Shown here in pieces: positions 34,837 through 44,322 of a stretch of 64,000 nt of DNA (its first letter is position 1; each line of letters begins with the position of its first letter). The DNA is from Verrucomicrobiaceae bacterium (GTDB lineage Bacteria > Verrucomicrobiota > Verrucomicrobiia > Verrucomicrobiales > Akkermansiaceae). A program made the translations under genes and the position numbers. A model generated the notes under the pieces. It saw nothing but the letters and a program-made list of their open reading frames with translations, had not been told where the DNA came from and did not search any database. The DNA is taken from the NCBI GenBank assembly GCA_027486655.1, contig JAIXOR010000073.1, positions 62,001 to 126,000 on the forward strand, given 5' to 3'.

Positions 34837-35664
34837 ATGTCAAACCCAAGCGATGCCATTGTCTGCAAGCCGACCCCCTGGTTCACCTTCCGGGCGGCCG
34901 TGATGCTGCTGATGTTCGGGGTTTTTGCGGTGCTTTTCTACATCGACGGATCCACCGGATACCGGAAGAAAAACGTGGTTTTCTTCCTCCATGAGACCTT
35001 CAAGCACTCCAATGACGAGTTCGCGCGCATGAATTCCGACGGCTCGCTCACCGCAGAGCGATGGAAAACGCATGCGGAAAAGCAATCCGTGCGTTTTCCG
35101 GATGAGCGCTCGCTGCTGCCCGCGGATCTCACACTGCCGATGCCGTGGCCGGACATCCTCCACGATTTCGAGCGGATGAAGCCGTTGCAGTGGAACCAGC
35201 TCTGGCTCGAATACTCGAAGCGCGAGGGCTTGGACGCCACACCACCGGAAAAACCCTACGACGCCCGCAAAATCGGCGAGCAGTGGGTGGTCTTCTGGAT
35301 CTGCCTCGCCCTGGCTCTCGGCGCTGCCTTCTTCCTGCTCCGAACGATTCGTCGCTCGATCCGCGCGGACGCCGAGGCCGTCACCGGGCCCGATGGACGA
35401 CGCGTTCCCTACGCCGATCTCAAGGTGCTCGACCTCCGGAAGTGGGAGACCAAGGGCCTGGCTTTCATCGACTACGATGGATCCGCCGGCAAGGGCCGCA
35501 TCCGGATCGATGGACTCACCTACGGCGGCTTCAAAAAGGAACAGGATGAGCCTGCGGAGCGCCTCATGGGCCTCATCCGCTCCCGCTTTTCCGGAGAAAT
35601 CCTCGAATACGCTCCGCTCACCTCGGAATCCGCTTCCGGCAGTGACGGGAAGGATTCCGCCTGA
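34837..35664 (+). CDS. Bitopic membrane protein of unknown function
   Basis: 275 residues from [16 protein letters not shown]. There are two transmembrane segments, [18 protein letters not shown] (about 20-37) and [18 protein letters not shown] (about 150-167). A polar region between them probably faces the periplasm. A C-terminal cytoplasmic domain follows, with sequence such as [28 protein letters not shown]. That tail resembles a small PH-like beta domain, but I do not recognise a family. It is divergent from fbaA and upstream of acpP by 110 nt; no gene lies in that gap. Confidence 0.65.
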   Translation: MSNPSDAIVCKPTPWFTFRAAVMLLMFGVFAVLFYIDGSTGYRKKNVVFFLHETFKHSNDEFARMNSDGSLTAERWKTHAEKQSVRFPDERSLLPADLTLPMPWPDILHDFERMKPLQWNQLWLEYSKREGLDATPPEKPYDARKIGEQWVVFWICLALALGAAFFLLRTIRRSIRADAEAVTGPDGRRVPYADLKVLDLRKWETKGLAFIDYDGSAGKGRIRIDGLTYGGFKKEQDEPAERLMGLIRSRFSGEILEYAPLTSESASGSDGKDSA

Positions 35665-35774
35665 CCGGAGCTTTCCGGCCCCGGATTTTCAATCTTCGTC
35701 GCGTTTTCGGGGTTGCAAAACCCGGGTGGCCGACGATAAGCAGCACCAACGCCAACCACCAACCACAGCAACTC

Positions 35775-36017
35775 ATGTCAGATAAAAGCATCGAAGCCCG
35801 CGTAAAGGACATCATCGTCGACCAACTTGGCGTCAACGCTGATCAAGTGACCACCGAAGCCAAATTCGTCGAGGACCTCGGCGCCGATTCCCTCGATACC
35901 GTCGAGCTCGTGATGGCCTTCGAAGAGGAGTTCGACATCGAAGTCCCCGATGAAGAGGCGGAGAAGCTCCAGTCCGTGGGCGACGTGATCACCTACATCA
36001 CCAGCCAACAAGGCTGA
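35775..36017 (+). CDS. acpP: Acyl carrier protein
   Basis: 80 residues, acidic, with the phosphopantetheine attachment motif [18 protein letters not shown] (Ser39). [20 protein letters not shown] is the expected helix I. It carries acyl chains during fatty acid synthesis. It is followed by a strong terminator at 36042-36075, so it is probably a single-gene unit, apart from other fab genes. Confidence 0.96.
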   Translation: MSDKSIEARVKDIIVDQLGVNADQVTTEAKFVEDLGADSLDTVELVMAFEEEFDIEVPDEEAEKLQSVGDVITYITSQQG

Positions 36018-36041
36018 GCCGATTGGCGGATCCTTTTCAAG

Positions 36042-36075
36042 AAAAGGCGGACTCCCTCCCGGTGTCCGCCTTTTT
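36042..36075 (+). terminator. acpP rho-independent terminator
   Basis: The stem aaaaggcggac/gtccgcctttt has an 11-nt loop and is followed by a T-run, 24 nt after the acpP stop. Confidence 0.85.
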
Positions 36076-36119
36076 CGTTTTTGCAAAACCGGGGAATCAG
36101 ACGACACTCGCGCAGCTCC

Positions 36120-36656
36120 ATGCATTCCCAGGACGACATCCACTACGCGCTCGAGACCACCCGCGTGCTTCGTGAGCCCGATCACCGCATTCAGACTTTT
36201 GGCGAGACGCGCTTCGAGTTCCAATTGATCAGCGAGCTCATGGATCGTGCCGGTGAGGTCAGAATCCGCACCGGTGCCGTGGAGGCCCAGCGGCCGCGCA
36301 TCCTCCGGCCCGAGGGATACCGCGATATCGATCTGGATGGCTTCGATCCTTCCGCACGCGCCAAGATGGAACGGATGATCGAAAAGTTCCGCTCCGAAGG
36401 TCGCAACCTCGCGTTTTTGCAATACGGCTTCCAATTCCGCCGCGGAGAAGTTCACGAGGAAATCGTCCACGAAAGCCTCGACCTCGTGCGGGAGAGGGTT
36501 CTCGACGATATCCGCCGCACTGGAAATCCCTCCCGTGCCATCATCGAAGGGGTCGACGACGCCTGGGAAATCTCGATCCTGAAATTTTCTTTCGAAATGA
36601 TCATGCGCTCCCACGATATCAACGCGTTCGACTTGAAACGCCGCGGCCTGATCTGA
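36120..36656 (+). CDS. Conserved hypothetical cytoplasmic protein
   Basis: 178 residues from MHSQDDIHYALETTRVLREP. There is no signal peptide or membrane segment. The composition is charged and helical, with LISELMDRAGEVRIRTGAVEAQRPRILRPEGY and a C-terminal helix containing LKFSFEMIMRSHDINAF. I do not recognise a domain. It is followed after 16 nt by the LysM gene and then accA on the same strand, so it may be co-transcribed with them. Confidence 0.6.
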   Translation: MHSQDDIHYALETTRVLREPDHRIQTFGETRFEFQLISELMDRAGEVRIRTGAVEAQRPRILRPEGYRDIDLDGFDPSARAKMERMIEKFRSEGRNLAFLQYGFQFRRGEVHEEIVHESLDLVRERVLDDIRRTGNPSRAIIEGVDDAWEISILKFSFEMIMRSHDINAFDLKRRGLI

Positions 36657-36672
36657 GTTCTCGCCATTCCTC

Positions 36673-37560
36673 ATGAGTCTCTGGACGCTCGTCAAACTCA
36701 CCGCCGCCCTCGTCGTCATGGGGGTTCTCGCCTTCACCGGCATGCTCGCATGGCATGTGGCCGTCCGCCCGCTCGGCGGCGTGTTCTCGAAGATCATTCC
36801 CGATCCGGTCCGTGCTGCGGAAGGCCAGTCCGACGTCGATATCGCCCGCATGCTCGATTCGGCCGAGATGCCCGACATCGATCCCGGCGAAAAGGCCTTT
36901 CAGAAAGCCCACGAATTGCTTGCCCTCGGCAGGCTGGATGAGGCGCGGGAGAAGCTCACCGCCATCGTGAATGTCTTCCCCAGCTCGGGCTCCGCACCGA
37001 TGGCGCGCCGCATCGTCGGAGAGATGAATCTCGATGAGATCCTCTCCACCTCCCACATGCAGGGAAAACAAGTCCACAGCGTGAAACGCGGTGACTCGCT
37101 CCTCGGGATCGCCTCCCAGCACCGCACGACCATCGATTGCATCATGCACCTCAACTCGATGATGGAGCTGCGCAGCATCCAACCAGGGGACGAGTTGATC
37201 GTGATGCCTCTCGATTTCCGCCTCCTCATCGAGCCGAAGCGCAAGTCCGTCGCCCTCTGGGAGGGTGGGCGGTTCATTCGCGAGTACGAAGCCCTCGGCA
37301 TGCCCGGATCCATCCCGCCCGGAAGCCAGCGGGGGGCGATCACCTCGAAGCATGCGGAGTTCGAAAACCGCCGCGTCCAGCCGCAGGTCAAAGAGTATCG
37401 TGCCGCGGAAAAGGTCCTCCAGATCTCCAAACCCGCCGTTCGCATCCAGTCGTGGGACGGTACCGGTGACAAGCCGGCCGGAGCCATCCTCCTGCGCCCC
37501 GGGGACATGGAGGAAATCAGCCTGCTCACCCGGCCCGGCAACGAGGTGGAGTTCCGCTGA
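36673..37560 (+). CDS. LysM-domain protein with degenerate L,D-transpeptidase-like tail
   Basis: 295 residues with an N-terminal signal anchor (TAALVVMGVLAFTGMLAWHV). A TPR-like pair follows (~70-120: KAFQKAHELLALGRLDEAREKLTAIVNVFPSS). The LysM domain is at ~132-180 (VHSVKRGDSLLGIASQHRTTIDCIMHLN ... IQPGDELIVMP). The remainder, FRLLIEPKRKSVALWEGGRFIREYEALGMPG, looks like the first strands of a YkuD domain but lacks the HGC catalytic motif. It probably binds peptidoglycan in the periplasm rather than cross-linking it. Confidence 0.75.
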   Translation: MSLWTLVKLTAALVVMGVLAFTGMLAWHVAVRPLGGVFSKIIPDPVRAAEGQSDVDIARMLDSAEMPDIDPGEKAFQKAHELLALGRLDEAREKLTAIVNVFPSSGSAPMARRIVGEMNLDEILSTSHMQGKQVHSVKRGDSLLGIASQHRTTIDCIMHLNSMMELRSIQPGDELIVMPLDFRLLIEPKRKSVALWEGGRFIREYEALGMPGSIPPGSQRGAITSKHAEFENRRVQPQVKEYRAAEKVLQISKPAVRIQSWDGTGDKPAGAILLRPGDMEEISLLTRPGNEVEFR

Positions 37561-37614
37561 ATTCCCCTGCATCCCGGTCTTGCATCCGGCCTCCGAATCC
37601 GGAAACTCCCGCTC

Positions 37615-38571
37615 ATGCAGCTTCTCGAATTCGAAAAACCCGCCGTCGAACTCGAACGCGAACTGGAGAAACTCCGGGTCAAGTCGTCCTCTCAAAACAT
37701 CGACATGTCCGCCGAAATCTCGATGATGGAGGCCAAGCTCGCCGAAACCCGGGCGCGCATCTACGAAAACCTCAGCCCGTGGCAGCGTGTGCAGATCGCA
37801 CGCCACACGAACCGCCCCTTCATGCTCGACTACGTCTCGCTCGCCTTCACCGACTTCTGCGAGTTGCATGGCGACCGCCACATCGGTGACGATGCCTCCA
37901 TGCCCGGCGGCTTCGCCCGCATCGGTGGACGCCGCGTCGTGGTCATCGGCCATCAGAAGGGCAGGGACACCAAGGAGAATCTCAAGCGCAACTTCGGCAG
38001 CGCCCACCCGGAAGGTTACCGCAAGGCCCTCCGGCTCATGAAAATCGCTGAAAAGTTCGGCCTGCCGGTCATCGCCCTCATCGACACCCCCGGTGCCTTC
38101 CCCGGCATCGGTGCGGAGGAGCGCAACATCGCCGAGGCCATCGCTTTCAACCTCCGCGAGATGATGCTCCTCAAGGTTCCCGTCGTCGCCGTAGTGCTCG
38201 GGGAAGGCGGCTCCGGCGGGGCGCTCGGCATCGGTGTGGCCGACCGGGTCCTCATGCTGGAAAACGCCTATTACTCGGTGATCAGCCCGGAAGGCTGCGC
38301 CGCGATTCTCTGGAAACACCGCAAGCACGCTCCCGAGGCCGCCGAGGCCATGAAACTGGTCGCTCCGGACCTCATGAAGCTCGGACTCATCGACGATGTG
38401 ATCGCGGAGCCCACCGGCGGCGCCCACCACGACCACCAGGCCACTGCGGAGGCCTTCCGCAGCACGGTCCTCCGCCACCTCGACGAACTGGCCGCACTGC
38501 CCGCCGGGGACTTGCTTGAGCAGCGCTACGCGAAGTTCCGCTCCTTCGGCGAATGGAACGAAGTCGGTTGA
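37615..38571 (+). CDS. accA: Acetyl-CoA carboxylase carboxyltransferase subunit alpha
   Basis: 318 residues of the usual AccA length. The N-terminal coiled coil is LLEFEKPAVELERELEKLR. The carboxyltransferase core follows, with VVVIGHQKGRDTKENLKRNFG, LPVIALIDTPGAFPGIGAEERNIAEAIA, GEGGSGGALGIGVADRVLMLENAYYSVISPEGCA and ILWKH. It works with AccD to make malonyl-CoA, the first step of fatty acid synthesis. It lies on the same strand as acpP but in a separate unit with the LysM gene. Confidence 0.96.
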   Translation: MQLLEFEKPAVELERELEKLRVKSSSQNIDMSAEISMMEAKLAETRARIYENLSPWQRVQIARHTNRPFMLDYVSLAFTDFCELHGDRHIGDDASMPGGFARIGGRRVVVIGHQKGRDTKENLKRNFGSAHPEGYRKALRLMKIAEKFGLPVIALIDTPGAFPGIGAEERNIAEAIAFNLREMMLLKVPVVAVVLGEGGSGGALGIGVADRVLMLENAYYSVISPEGCAAILWKHRKHAPEAAEAMKLVAPDLMKLGLIDDVIAEPTGGAHHDHQATAEAFRSTVLRHLDELAALPAGDLLEQRYAKFRSFGEWNEVG

Positions 38572-38623
38572 AATGTTAGATCAACGCGCAAGGAATCACC
38601 CCAACCCATCGTAACGCGAAACC

Positions 38624-39703
38624 ATGTCAGTCAAAGTTGGAATCATCGGTGCCGGAGGCATGCTTCAATATCACGCCGCGGGCTTCCGCCAGGCAGGAGC
38701 GCAGATCACCGCCGTGGCGGATCCCGCGCCGGGTGCCGCCGCCAGGGCCGCGGAGAAATGGGGCATCCCCCATGCGTTCGAATCGGTGGACGCCATGCTC
38801 GCGGAAGCGGACCTGGATGCCATCAGCGTGATTGTTCCTAACAAGTTTCACGCTCCGCTCGCCCTCCAGGGGCTCAAGGCCGGCAAACACGTCTTCTGCG
38901 AGAAGCCGCCCGCGCTCAAGGCGTCCGAGGTGGCGGAGATGATCGAGGCCGCCGACAAGGCCGGCAAGCGCCTCATGTTCAACTTCAACAACCGCGCCCG
39001 TCCGGAGTCCCGCGCGATGGTTTCCTACATCGAGGCAGGCACCGTCGGCCGCATCAACTCGGCCCAGGCCAAGTGGATCCGCCGCACCGGCATCCCGGGC
39101 TTCGGCGGTTGGTTCACCACCAAGGAACTCTCCGGTGGCGGTCCCGTGATCGATCTGCTCCACATGATTGATCTGGCACTCCATTTCATGGGCTACCCCG
39201 AGCCGGCCCACGTGTTGGCCAACACCTTTGACACCTTCATCACCGACAAGGGCTTCAAGGGCCCCTGGGGCATCCCCGACCGTGCCGATGGCGTCAACGA
39301 CGTGGAAGCCGCCGCACACGGGTTTGTCACCTTCAAGACCGGCCAGGTCCTCTCGCTCCAGGTGTCCTGGGCGGAGATGGTCAAGCGCGAGGAGGTCTCC
39401 GTGGTCTTCCAAGGCACCGCCGCCGGCGGCAAGGTGGAGCGTCTCTTCGGGCGCGACGGACTGGACGCCACCGCCATCGATGCCTGCGAACTCTACGTGC
39501 AGGAAAACGGCAACAGCGTGAACCGCTCCATCATCACTCCCGAGTGCGAGGACATGGGCCGGATCAGCTCGGCGGCCAACTTCATCGATGCCATCGAGGG
39601 CCGCGCCAAGCCGCTCAACACTCCGGACGAAGCGCTCAAGCTGATGAAGATCATCGATGCGATCTATCAGTCCGCCGCCACCGGAGCCCCGGTCTCGCTC
39701 TGA
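38624..39703 (+). CDS. Gfo/Idh/MocA family oxidoreductase (first of a tandem pair)
   Basis: 359 residues. The N-terminal Rossmann NAD(P) site is VKVGIIGAGGMLQYHAAGF, followed by the family signature HVFCEKPPALKASEVAEMI (the EKP motif). The C-terminal substrate domain has GGGPVIDLLHMIDLALHFMGYPEP, with the conserved His of the D-x-x-x-H-x-x-D-x type site. Members oxidise or reduce sugars, inositols or similar polyols. It is followed after 36 nt by a second, divergent family member on the same strand, suggesting a shared carbohydrate pathway. Confidence 0.85.
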   Translation: MSVKVGIIGAGGMLQYHAAGFRQAGAQITAVADPAPGAAARAAEKWGIPHAFESVDAMLAEADLDAISVIVPNKFHAPLALQGLKAGKHVFCEKPPALKASEVAEMIEAADKAGKRLMFNFNNRARPESRAMVSYIEAGTVGRINSAQAKWIRRTGIPGFGGWFTTKELSGGGPVIDLLHMIDLALHFMGYPEPAHVLANTFDTFITDKGFKGPWGIPDRADGVNDVEAAAHGFVTFKTGQVLSLQVSWAEMVKREEVSVVFQGTAAGGKVERLFGRDGLDATAIDACELYVQENGNSVNRSIITPECEDMGRISSAANFIDAIEGRAKPLNTPDEALKLMKIIDAIYQSAATGAPVSL

Positions 39704-39739
39704 AGCCCGCTCCACCCAACCTTGAATCCATTTCCCACT

Positions 39740-40903
39740 ATGAACCGCAAACTCCGCATGGGCATGGTCGGCGGCGGCAGGGGTGCCTTCATCGGCGCCG
39801 TCCACCGCATGGCCGCCAATCTCGATGGCAAGATCGAACTGGTCGCCGGCTGCTTCTCCTCGGATCCCGAAAAGTCGAGGCTCTCCGGCCAGGACTTCTT
39901 CCTGGATCCCTCCCGCGTGTATTCCTCCTACGAGCAGATGGCCGCCACGGAAGGCAAACTTCCGCTGGGTGAGCGCATCGACTTCGTCACGATCGTTGCC
40001 CGCAATGATCTCCACTACAAGGTGGCCAAGGCCTTCCTTGAGGCGGGGATCCACGTGATCTGCGAGAAACCGCTCGCCTTCTCGCTGGAGGAGGCCAAGG
40101 AACTCAGGACGCTGGTCCGGAATTCCGGCCTCGTTTTTGCCCTCACTCACAACTACACCGGATACCCGATGGTGAAGGAGGCACGCGCCATGGTGAAGGC
40201 CGGGAAGCTTGGCAAGATCCTCAAGATCGTCGCCGAATACCCGCAGGGTTATGCGATCACCGCGCTCAAGGACAGCACGGACGGCGCGATCTCGAACTGG
40301 CGCATGGACCCCAGCGTGGCCGGGATCTCCAACTGCATCGGCGACATCGGATCCCATGCCGAAAACCTCGTCCGCTACATCACCGGGCTCGAATTGACCG
40401 AAGTCGCGGCGGACCTCAACACCTTCATCCCCGGACGTCCGCTCGATGACGATGGCAGCATGCTTTGCCGCTACGACAACGGCGCGCGGGGCGTGCTCTA
40501 CGCCTCGCAGATCTCCACCGGCGATGAGAACAACCTGAACGTGCGCATCTATGGCACCGAGGCCTCGATCGAGTGGCACCAGGAACATCCGAACGAGCTG
40601 ATCGTGAAGTTCGCCGAAAAACCGCGCGAGATCTGGCGTCGTGGCAACTCATACAACGGACCCGAGGCATCGAAGAACACCCGCCTGCCCTTTGGTCACC
40701 CTGAAGCCTTCATCGAGGCCTTCGCCAACGTCTATCTCGCCGCCGCTGAAGCCATCGCCGACTATCTGGGCGGCAGCTATCCGCGTGCGGAAGGATACGA
40801 TTTCCCAGACATCGATGACGGAGTCGAGGGCATGGCCTTCATCGAGGCGGCTGTTGCTTCGTCAAAGTCGAACGCCGCCTGGACCAAGGTTCACGGCCGT
40901 TGA
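39740..40903 (+). CDS. Gfo/Idh/MocA family oxidoreductase (second of a tandem pair)
   Basis: 387 residues from MNRKLRMGMVGGGRGAFIGAVHRMAANLDG; a start 18 nt upstream is less likely. GGGRGAFIG is the NAD-binding loop, and HVICEKPLAFSLEEA carries the EKP motif. The C-terminal domain has GDIGSHAENLVRYITGLE with the catalytic-region His. It is not a close copy of the upstream gene. Together they could carry out successive dehydrogenase/reductase steps on a sugar. A secreted protein gene converges from the right. Confidence 0.85.
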   Translation: MNRKLRMGMVGGGRGAFIGAVHRMAANLDGKIELVAGCFSSDPEKSRLSGQDFFLDPSRVYSSYEQMAATEGKLPLGERIDFVTIVARNDLHYKVAKAFLEAGIHVICEKPLAFSLEEAKELRTLVRNSGLVFALTHNYTGYPMVKEARAMVKAGKLGKILKIVAEYPQGYAITALKDSTDGAISNWRMDPSVAGISNCIGDIGSHAENLVRYITGLELTEVAADLNTFIPGRPLDDDGSMLCRYDNGARGVLYASQISTGDENNLNVRIYGTEASIEWHQEHPNELIVKFAEKPREIWRRGNSYNGPEASKNTRLPFGHPEAFIEAFANVYLAAAEAIADYLGGSYPRAEGYDFPDIDDGVEGMAFIEAAVASSKSNAAWTKVHGR

Positions 40904-40957
40904 TGCGGATGACGACGCGCCACGCGGATCGTGTGGCGCGTGCTCAGGTTGCGGAGT

Positions 40958-41905
40958 TCAACGTCCGGTTCCCTTGAGGCGGATGCGGAACGGGTTCTCG
41001 TCCTCGTCGTTGCTGGCGATGCGCAGGGTGGCCGTGCGTTCTTCCTTGCCCTTCGGCCGGAAGCTAACCGTGAAGCGCATGCTCTCGCCGGGGTTCAGGC
41101 TGCTTGCCGGGAGGTCACCCACGTTGAAGTCGCCTTTGTGGCTGCCTGTCTTGGTCACCTCGATTCCGCTGAGTTTCGATTTGCCGGTGTTGCGGACCGT
41201 GAAGGTGCGGGTCGCGCCGTTGCTGTTCACCGCTGCCCTGCCGAAATCCCGGCTGCCCTTGGCGTCGGCGAGTTCGTTGTCGGCGGGTTGGCGCACGGAG
41301 ATTTCCGGAGCGGTATTGGATTGAATCGAGCGGACCTCGCCATAAACCACCTGCGTGGCCGACTCGCTCAAGTAGAATTTGAGATAGGAATCCGCAAACG
41401 CCAGGCTCCAGTCCGAGGTTTTCAGCACGGACGGGGCCGGACTCAGAGTGGTGATCGCCTTTGCGGTCGGATCGCCGAGGATGATGTTGGCGCTGTAGGG
41501 CTGCAGATTCTCGACGACCGGATTGCTGTGGACATTCGGACCCCAGCCGGAGGTGAACTGGAGCTCGTGCTTGCCTCCAGGTGCGAAGGGCAGGTTGAGG
41601 GTGAAGGCCCCATTCTCCGGCAGCGAACTGGTGCTCCACGGGCCACTCTTGCCCTGCAGGGTGATCTTGAAACGGGTAAGCCGGTATTGGCCCTGGGTGT
41701 CACTCAGAAACAGGGCGCTGGAGGCATTGTCCCATTCCAGGACGGCGCTCCATTTCGTTCCCACCGGAAACTCGCTCGTGAAGTCCCCGGCTTGCACCAT
41801 GTTCAACGTGGTGACTCCGGAGAGCGTGTAGGAAATCGTCTTCGCATCGGTGGTTGCATGCGTCAGGATCAGGGCGGCTGCCAAGGCGGCGGATGGGGTT
41901 CTCAT
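40958..41905 (-). CDS. Secreted protein with a choice-of-anchor D (ASPM-SPD-2-Hydin-like) domain
   Basis: About 315 residues from MRTPSAALAAALILTHATTDA, a cleavable signal peptide. The C-terminal ~105 residues form an Ig-like repeat: RDFGRAAVNSNGATRTFTVRNTGKSKLSGIEVTKTGSHKGDFNV, then NPGESMRFTVSFRPKGKEERTATLRIASNDEDENPFRIRLKGTG, the classic choice-of-anchor D pattern. Residues before that are beta-rich without a recognised domain. It is exported, with no enzyme motif, and could be a surface or matrix protein. It is divergent from the OYE gene with a 210-nt gap that holds no visible gene. Confidence 0.75.
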   Translation of the reverse strand: MRTPSAALAAALILTHATTDAKTISYTLSGVTTLNMVQAGDFTSEFPVGTKWSAVLEWDNASSALFLSDTQGQYRLTRFKITLQGKSGPWSTSSLPENGAFTLNLPFAPGGKHELQFTSGWGPNVHSNPVVENLQPYSANIILGDPTAKAITTLSPAPSVLKTSDWSLAFADSYLKFYLSESATQVVYGEVRSIQSNTAPEISVRQPADNELADAKGSRDFGRAAVNSNGATRTFTVRNTGKSKLSGIEVTKTGSHKGDFNVGDLPASSLNPGESMRFTVSFRPKGKEERTATLRIASNDEDENPFRIRLKGTGR

Positions 41906-42115
41906 GGTGGGGAGGGGATGGGGACGACTCGGCACGATCTCCGGTGGATCACAAACAACGTCCATCCACGATGCTCTAGGGAATTTCCTGCCTTTTGGCA
42001 AAGCGAAACTGGGGAGCTTCGAGGCGGTCGCATCCGGCGCTTGCACACGCGGCCCTCAATCCAGCCGCCGCCGGTCTTGCTTCCGCGGCACGACCTGATT
42101 CGATCCTTCGCCACG

Positions 42116-43171
42116 ATGTCCGATCCGCTTTTCCAACCGCTTCAAGCCGGAGCCTTCCGGCTGCCCAACCGCATTGTCATGGCCCCCCTGACCCGGTGCC
42201 GCTGCTCTCCCGGGCGGGTGCCCAACGAAATGATGGCCCGCTATTACGCCCAGCGAGCGGCCTTCGGCCTCATCCTTTCCGAAGCCACTTCGGTCGATCC
42301 GATGGGCGTCGGCTACCCGGACACGCCGGGCATCTGGTCCGAGGATCAAGTGACGGGCTGGCAACTCGTCACCAAGGCGGTGCACGAGGCTGGTGGAACG
42401 ATCCTGCTGCAACTCTGGCATGTCGGCCGCATCTCGGACCCGCTCTATCTGGAGGGCAGGCTCCCGGTTTCCTCCAGTGCGGTGCATCCCGCCGGCCACG
42501 TCAGCCTGGTCCGCCCCCAGAAATCCTTCGAAATCCCCCGCGCCTTGGAAATCGGCGAGATTCCCGCGATCATCGAGGCGTATCGCGTCGGTGCTCAAAA
42601 TGCCATGAGAGCCGGTTTCGACGGTGTCGAGATCCATGGAGCGAATGGATACCTCATCGACCAGTTCCTCCAGGATTCCACCAATCGCCGTGATGACGGA
42701 TACGGCGGCTCCATTGAGAACCGCGCCCGCTTCATGATGGAAGTCACCGATGCGGTCGTCTCCGTTTGGGGCGCGGACCATGTCGGCATGCACATCGCCC
42801 CGCGTTGCGATGCCCATGACATGGGCGATTCCGATCCCGCCGCCGTCTTCGGCCATGTCGCCCGCGAACTCGGGAAACGGAAGCTCGCTTTCCTCTGCGC
42901 CCGTGAATCCCACGATCGCGAGGCGCTCGGCCCGATGCTCAAACGGGAGTTCGGCGGCATCTACATCGCCAACGAGGGATTCACCCCGGAAAGCGCGCGG
43001 CACACCCTGCAATCCGGGCAGGCCGATGCCATCGCCTGGGGCAAGGCCGCCATCGCCAACCCGGACCTCGTCGAACGCATCCGCCTTGCCGCCCCATGGA
43101 ATGAAGCCCGCCCCGAGCTGTTCTACGGCAGCGGCCCGGAGGGATACCTCGACTATCCCACACTCGCCTGA
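42116..43171 (+). CDS. NADH:flavin oxidoreductase of the old yellow enzyme family
   Basis: 351 residues from MSDPLFQPLQAGAFRLPNRIVMAPLTRCR. It has the FMN-binding PLTR, QLWHVGR, the substrate/flavin pair in GFDGVEIHGANGYLIDQFLQDSTNRR, DGYGGSIENRARF, and a C-terminal GKAAIANPDLVERI. This is the NemA/OYE class: it reduces activated C=C bonds or nitro compounds with NAD(P)H. Pro in the APLTRCR motif and Tyr near the start of YPDTPGIW are as expected. A physiological substrate is not evident. Confidence 0.92.
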   Translation: MSDPLFQPLQAGAFRLPNRIVMAPLTRCRCSPGRVPNEMMARYYAQRAAFGLILSEATSVDPMGVGYPDTPGIWSEDQVTGWQLVTKAVHEAGGTILLQLWHVGRISDPLYLEGRLPVSSSAVHPAGHVSLVRPQKSFEIPRALEIGEIPAIIEAYRVGAQNAMRAGFDGVEIHGANGYLIDQFLQDSTNRRDDGYGGSIENRARFMMEVTDAVVSVWGADHVGMHIAPRCDAHDMGDSDPAAVFGHVARELGKRKLAFLCARESHDREALGPMLKREFGGIYIANEGFTPESARHTLQSGQADAIAWGKAAIANPDLVERIRLAAPWNEARPELFYGSGPEGYLDYPTLA

Positions 43172-43238
43172 TCCCGCGTTCCAAAACCCGCGGGGATTTG
43201 TCATCGCAGATCGCCAGGGGATGGGGCAGGCTGGAGGC

Positions 43239-43643
43239 ATGTCCGTGAACCGTGGCGATACGCACAGCAAGACGATTGGTTACATCACCTGGATCTTCGG
43301 TTTTACCGGGTCCCACCGCTTCTACTACGGAAAGCCGGTCACCGGCGTGATCTGGCTGCTCACGGGCGGTCTGTTGGGGATCGGCTGGTTGATCGACCTG
43401 TTCCTGATTCCCGGCATGGACCGCAAGGCGGATTTCCGGTTCACGGCGGGGCGCTACGATTATTCGGTGGCGTGGATCCTCCAGACCTTCCTCGGGCCGC
43501 TCGGGGTGCACCGGTTTTATCTGGGCAAGATCGGCACCGGGCTGCTGTGGCTTTGCACGGCGGGTCTTCTCGGGATCGGCTACATCTATGACTTCTGCAC
43601 GCTCAACCGCCAGGTGGACGAGCGGAACCGCGCCTCAGCCTAA
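43239..43643 (+). CDS. Membrane protein with two TM2 domains
   Basis: 134 residues containing two copies of the TM2 pair: YITWIFGFTGSHRFYYGKPVTGVIWLLTGGLLGIGWLIDLFLIP and WILQTFLGPLGVHRFYLGKIGTGLLWLCTAGLLGIGYIYDFCTL. Each copy has the characteristic G-x-HRFYxG turn between helices and a D in the second helix. The function is unknown; single TM2 proteins are widespread and small. It is in line with an internal duplication. It converges with gph, whose stop overlaps this gene by 9 bp. Confidence 0.85.
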   Translation: MSVNRGDTHSKTIGYITWIFGFTGSHRFYYGKPVTGVIWLLTGGLLGIGWLIDLFLIPGMDRKADFRFTAGRYDYSVAWILQTFLGPLGVHRFYLGKIGTGLLWLCTAGLLGIGYIYDFCTLNRQVDERNRASA

Positions 43644-44282
43644 CAGCGGGGCGAGTTCCGAGGGTTTCTCGATCACGGCGGCGGGCGATTCCGCGGCCAG
43701 GCTGTCGCGGTCGTGGTAGCCCCAGGTCACGGCGATGCCACGCGCTCCCGCAGCACGGGCGGTGCGCATGTCGATGGTGGAGTCCCCGATCATCAGGCAC
43801 TGGCTCTCCTCGATGCCGAGTTCGCGGGCGATCTGCAAAAGCCCGGCAGGGTGGGGTTTGTGAGGGATGCCCTCGCGCTGGCCGAAGACCTTGGAAAAGT
43901 GGACGAGTGGGAAGAGCGCGCGGACCATCTCGACGGTGAAGACGTGAGTTTTGTTAGAAAGCACGGCCATGGGTATGCCGGCGCGCTGGAATTCCGAGAG
44001 CATGTGCTGGATGCCGGGATAGACATGGGTGCCGGACTGCCAGTTGAGCTGGTAGTCGGCCCGGTAGTAGGCAAGCAGGGCATCGATCCACTCCGGGGGA
44101 GCACCCTGCGGGGCACCGCGCTCGATCAGGTTGCGCAGACCGTTGCCGATGAAGCTGCGGACAAGGGACTCCGAGTGCACCGGCAACCCATGGGCTGCCA
44201 GCGTCCGGTTCAGGGAGCCGGCGATGCCGGGCAGGGAATCGACGAGAGTTCCGTCGAGGTCGAAAATCAAGCAGCGGTTCAC
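43635..44282 (-). CDS. gph: HAD-superfamily phosphatase, probably phosphoglycolate phosphatase
   Basis: About 215 residues from the GTG start VNRCLIFDLDGTLVDS; the HAD motif I must lie near the N-terminus, which excludes the long upstream frame. Motif I is DLDGTLVDS, motif II is VLSNKTH, the Lys is in GIPHKPHPAG, and motif IV is MIGDSTIDMRTARAAG. The alpha-helical cap after motif I matches the phosphoglycolate phosphatase/PpaX group, so Gph is the best guess though substrate is unproven. It follows an anti-sigma-like gene by 40 nt. Confidence 0.82.
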   Translation of the reverse strand: MNRCLIFDLDGTLVDSLPGIAGSLNRTLAAHGLPVHSESLVRSFIGNGLRNLIERGAPQGAPPEWIDALLAYYRADYQLNWQSGTHVYPGIQHMLSEFQRAGIPMAVLSNKTHVFTVEMVRALFPLVHFSKVFGQREGIPHKPHPAGLLQIARELGIEESQCLMIGDSTIDMRTARAAGARGIAVTWGYHDRDSLAAESPAAVIEKPSELAPLLG

Positions 44283-44322
44283 GCGCGGGAGGCTGGAGAA
44301 ATCCCGCAGCGAGGGGAAGCGC

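Noticed and set aside
36619-40588. Long antisense frames opposite the LysM, accA and Gfo/Idh/MocA genes
   Set aside because: Same reason: high GC opens the antisense frame; sense genes have clear family motifs.
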